Source: CAYWTX01 sp964461295
Lineage (GTDB): Bacteria > Planctomycetota > Phycisphaerae > SM23-33
Length of the DNA: 25,993 nucleotides
NCBI GenBank assembly: GCA_964461295.1
Contig: CAYWTX010000582.1
Coordinates: 1-25,993, forward strand
Reading direction: 5' to 3'
Shown in pieces: positions 24,046 through 25,993 of this stretch (position 1 is the stretch's first letter; every line of letters starts with the position of its first letter). The position numbers and the translations under genes are program-made. The notes beneath the pieces are model-generated. The model ran no database searches. It was not told the origin of the DNA and saw only the letters and a list, made by a program, of their open reading frames with translations.

Positions 24046-25304
24046 ACAGGATCGTCACCATGGTAGCGGGGATCGGACTGACAGTCGTTGGGTGTGTCGC
24101 CTCGAGCGCCGTGGAACCGCCGTCCTCCGCGAAGTCGGAGGGAGTTACCGCGCGCCCGAAAGAGCTGGCAACGGACGATTTCCGGTTCAACGGCATCTAC
24201 GGCAGCGATGGGGCGCGGATTCAGCGCCTGGATACGAACCACTTCCGCGTGACGCTGCGATCGGGACCGGGCCACAAGAACTGGCCCAATGTGCTTCAGT
24301 TCCAGATCATGGCGAACGCGAAGGGCAACCGCCTACAGCTGGAGGTTGTATTCCCGGGAGCCATGGAGTACCCATTCAACGAGTACTTCACCGGCTTTTC
24401 GTATGACCGTAGGCGATGGACCGCGGTGCCATGGAAGCGCGGCGGTCGGAAACCGGCGCCTTCCGAAGACGTGCTCGTATTCCCGATCTTCACGGAAGAT
24501 CGCGTCTTCGTCGCCCACCAGAATGGGTTCGCGCACGAAGACCTTCTAGATCGGGTCGCCGCATGGGAGAAGCACCCGGATGTCCGCGTGGAGACCCTGG
24601 GCAAATCCCTTGAGAACAGGCCAATCCTGCGTTTGCGGATCACGAAGGCCGGCGCACCGGCGCCCCTGCGCGACCGCTGGTGCCACTACTTGGCGAACCA
24701 GCACGCCGAAGAGGCCAACGCGATACGCCGGATGGCCGGGCTCATCGCCTGGTTGTTGAGCGACGAAGGGCTGGACGCGCGGTCACGTGCCGTGTGGCAC
24801 CTGGTGCTGCTCTCCAATCCCGACGGGCCGGCACACGGGTGGCGCCGGCAGAACGGCCAAGGCGTTGACATGAACCGTTCGTACCGGCCCAGCGGGGCCG
24901 ACTCCAAGGCCCAGGCGCACGAAGCGTACATCCTCCAGGCGGATCTTGAGCGTCTAATGAAAGACGAGTGTCCGCCGGTGACGGTCTTCAGCATGCATGC
25001 GTGGCCCGGCAAGATTGGAACGTTGTTCTACCCGGGGCCTGAAGTGGGCCTACGGCTCGGGCCATGGACCGACCTGCGTGATACCCTCGCCCGCCTCGAC
25101 ACGCGTGGTCTGTTCAAGCCGCTCGCGATGAGCGTGAAAAAGGGGCCGACGACGTACTGGACTTACGGTCCCAAGGCCCAGTTCGGGGTGTCCGCGTTTC
25201 TGGTCGAAGGAGGAGGAGACCTCTTTTCGCAGGATGATAGCGCGCTCACGGGTGAGATCATCGGACGTGCGATCGACGCGTACTACAAGAAATTGCGCAG
25301 ATGA
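24042..25304 (+). CDS. Gene G: secreted M14-family zinc carboxypeptidase-like protein
   Basis: 420 aa from ATG 24042, AGGAG 7 nt upstream. The leader has a lipobox-like TVVGC (14-18), so it may be a lipoprotein anchored at Cys18. A beta-rich N-terminal domain (45-150) of the kind found before the catalytic domain in cytosolic-carboxypeptidase-like M14 proteins is followed by the peptidase domain. The full M14 set is visible: zinc ligands His221 and Glu224 (NQHAEEAN), LLSNPDGPAHGW (256-267), substrate Arg279 in GVDMNRSY (274-281), the third zinc ligand His319 (FSMHAWPG) and catalytic Glu389 (FLVEGGGD). The enzyme is thus probably active, removing C-terminal residues or cleaving an amide on a peptide or amino-acylated glycan. 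ATGA overlap with gene F ties it to the glycan cluster. Its leader DNA is strikingly similar to that of gene H. Confidence 0.88.
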   Translation: MNRIVTMVAGIGLTVVGCVASSAVEPPSSAKSEGVTARPKELATDDFRFNGIYGSDGARIQRLDTNHFRVTLRSGPGHKNWPNVLQFQIMANAKGNRLQLEVVFPGAMEYPFNEYFTGFSYDRRRWTAVPWKRGGRKPAPSEDVLVFPIFTEDRVFVAHQNGFAHEDLLDRVAAWEKHPDVRVETLGKSLENRPILRLRITKAGAPAPLRDRWCHYLANQHAEEANAIRRMAGLIAWLLSDEGLDARSRAVWHLVLLSNPDGPAHGWRRQNGQGVDMNRSYRPSGADSKAQAHEAYILQADLERLMKDECPPVTVFSMHAWPGKIGTLFYPGPEVGLRLGPWTDLRDTLARLDTRGLFKPLAMSVKKGPTTYWTYGPKAQFGVSAFLVEGGGDLFSQDDSALTGEIIGRAIDAYYKKLRR

Positions 25305-25348
25305 GGCAGTACTTCGCCACCGAACACCCACACGAGAGGAGAACAACG

Positions 25349-25993
25349 ATGAAGAGGACCATGACCACGGCAGCAGGAATCGGACTGGCAGTCGCTTGGT
25401 GTCTCGCGGCGAGCGCGGCAGAGCCACCGCCCTACGGACACAAGGACTTCTACCCGTCGGACGAGCAGCCCATCGGGTTCCGAGCTAACGGTAACGGGGC
25501 CTTCCCTGGCGCCACCCCGGTGACGTCCTTCCGCGAGGGGGACATAGGCCAGGTCGAGATGAGGATCGCCCTATGGGGCGACGCCGGCGGCAACCAACTG
25601 GGAAGTTTCAAGCAGCAGAAGGTCCCGGTCTTTACCAGTGACAAGCGTGTCAACATCGTCTGGAAGACCGAGATGCCGGGCTTCAGCAACTCGTCTCCGG
25701 TCGTCGTCGGCGACCGGGTCTTCTGCATGGCCGATCCCTACGTCCTGGTGTGCGTGGACATCAACACGGGCAAGATCCTGTGGCAGCGCGACATCAATCC
25801 GTTGGCCTTGATGGGGCTTCCCGCGGAACAAGTGGAGCGTTACACGCAGTTGATGGAGATCTGCTGGGTGGTCCACTCGATCGAACAGGGGCTGTTCGCT
25901 AACTATGGCAGGCTCAGCGAGAAGACATTCACGGAGGCCCTACGGACGAGTCTGAAGGAGCGGTACGAGCTGATTCGGAAGGTGGCGAAACAT
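25349..25993 (+). CDS. Gene H: secreted PQQ-type beta-propeller protein (5' part, cut by window end)
   Basis: The first 215 residues from ATG 25349 (AGGAG 7 nt upstream); the frame is open to the last base. The leader runs to about residue 23 (CLAASA|AEPP). After 65 unassigned residues, IVWKTEMPGFSNSSPVVVGDRV and then YVLVCVDINTGKILWQRDI show the first blade of a PQQ-like (BamB-type) propeller, with the typical DxxTGKxLWxxD repeat. A helical stretch follows (about 155-215, AEQVERYTQLMEICW onwards), as often inserted in planctomycete members. Such proteins may be dehydrogenases or non-catalytic scaffolds, and the visible part does not decide. It lies 44 nt after gene G and is probably in the same operon. 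Confidence 0.85.
   Translation, partial: MKRTMTTAAGIGLAVAWCLAASAAEPPPYGHKDFYPSDEQPIGFRANGNGAFPGATPVTSFREGDIGQVEMRIALWGDAGGNQLGSFKQQKVPVFTSDKRVNIVWKTEMPGFSNSSPVVVGDRVFCMADPYVLVCVDINTGKILWQRDINPLALMGLPAEQVERYTQLMEICWVVHSIEQGLFANYGRLSEKTFTEALRTSLKERYELIRKVAKH

Overview
The window is GC-rich, densely packed, and every confident gene is on the + strand. It most likely comes from a Planctomycetota or related PVC bacterium. The main reasons are the DUF1549/DUF1553 - DUF1501 - PPC-domain gene trio at the left end, families greatly expanded in Planctomycetota and Verrucomicrobiota, and the large number of big secreted proteins with Sec or Tat leaders. No rRNA, tRNA, CRISPR array, complete transposase or integrase was seen.

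Layout. (1) 27-86: a strong hairpin directly after a possible upstream stop codon. (2) 171-5488: the three-gene trio, with a 33-nt gap and then a GTGA overlap. (3) 5489-6976: a low-density island holding a polypurine tandem repeat, a possible minus-strand protein fragment and a 199-aa protein that looks like a truncated D12-type adenine methyltransferase. This is probably mobile-element debris separating two operons. (4) 6977-22833: the core of the window, five heparinase II/III-like (alginate-lyase-like) proteins (called A-E here) plus a secreted protein with a carbohydrate-binding-like C-terminus between B and C. (5) 22975-25993: a GH43-like beta-propeller protein (F), an M14 zinc carboxypeptidase-like protein (G) and the start of a PQQ-type beta-propeller protein (H), cut by the window end.

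How the genes fit together. A-B, C-D, D-E and F-G are joined by 4-nt ATGA overlaps, which suggests translational coupling, and all products carry export signals. The simplest reading is an extracytoplasmic system for breaking down an acidic, possibly peptide-bearing glycan: several lyases, one accessory hydrolase and one carboxypeptidase. There is no transporter, sulfatase or regulator in view, and the substrate is unknown.

What deserves attention: A, C and E share an unusual layout in which a beta-rich module interrupts the lyase alpha/alpha toroid; their candidate catalytic His residues are distributed in complementary ways; B carries a C-terminal HEAT-repeat domain; G and H have clearly homologous signal-peptide DNA although their mature proteins are unrelated; and the DUF1549 protein has lost the CxxCH segment usual in its family. 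All family calls rest on reading motifs by eye; no database search or structure prediction was run.
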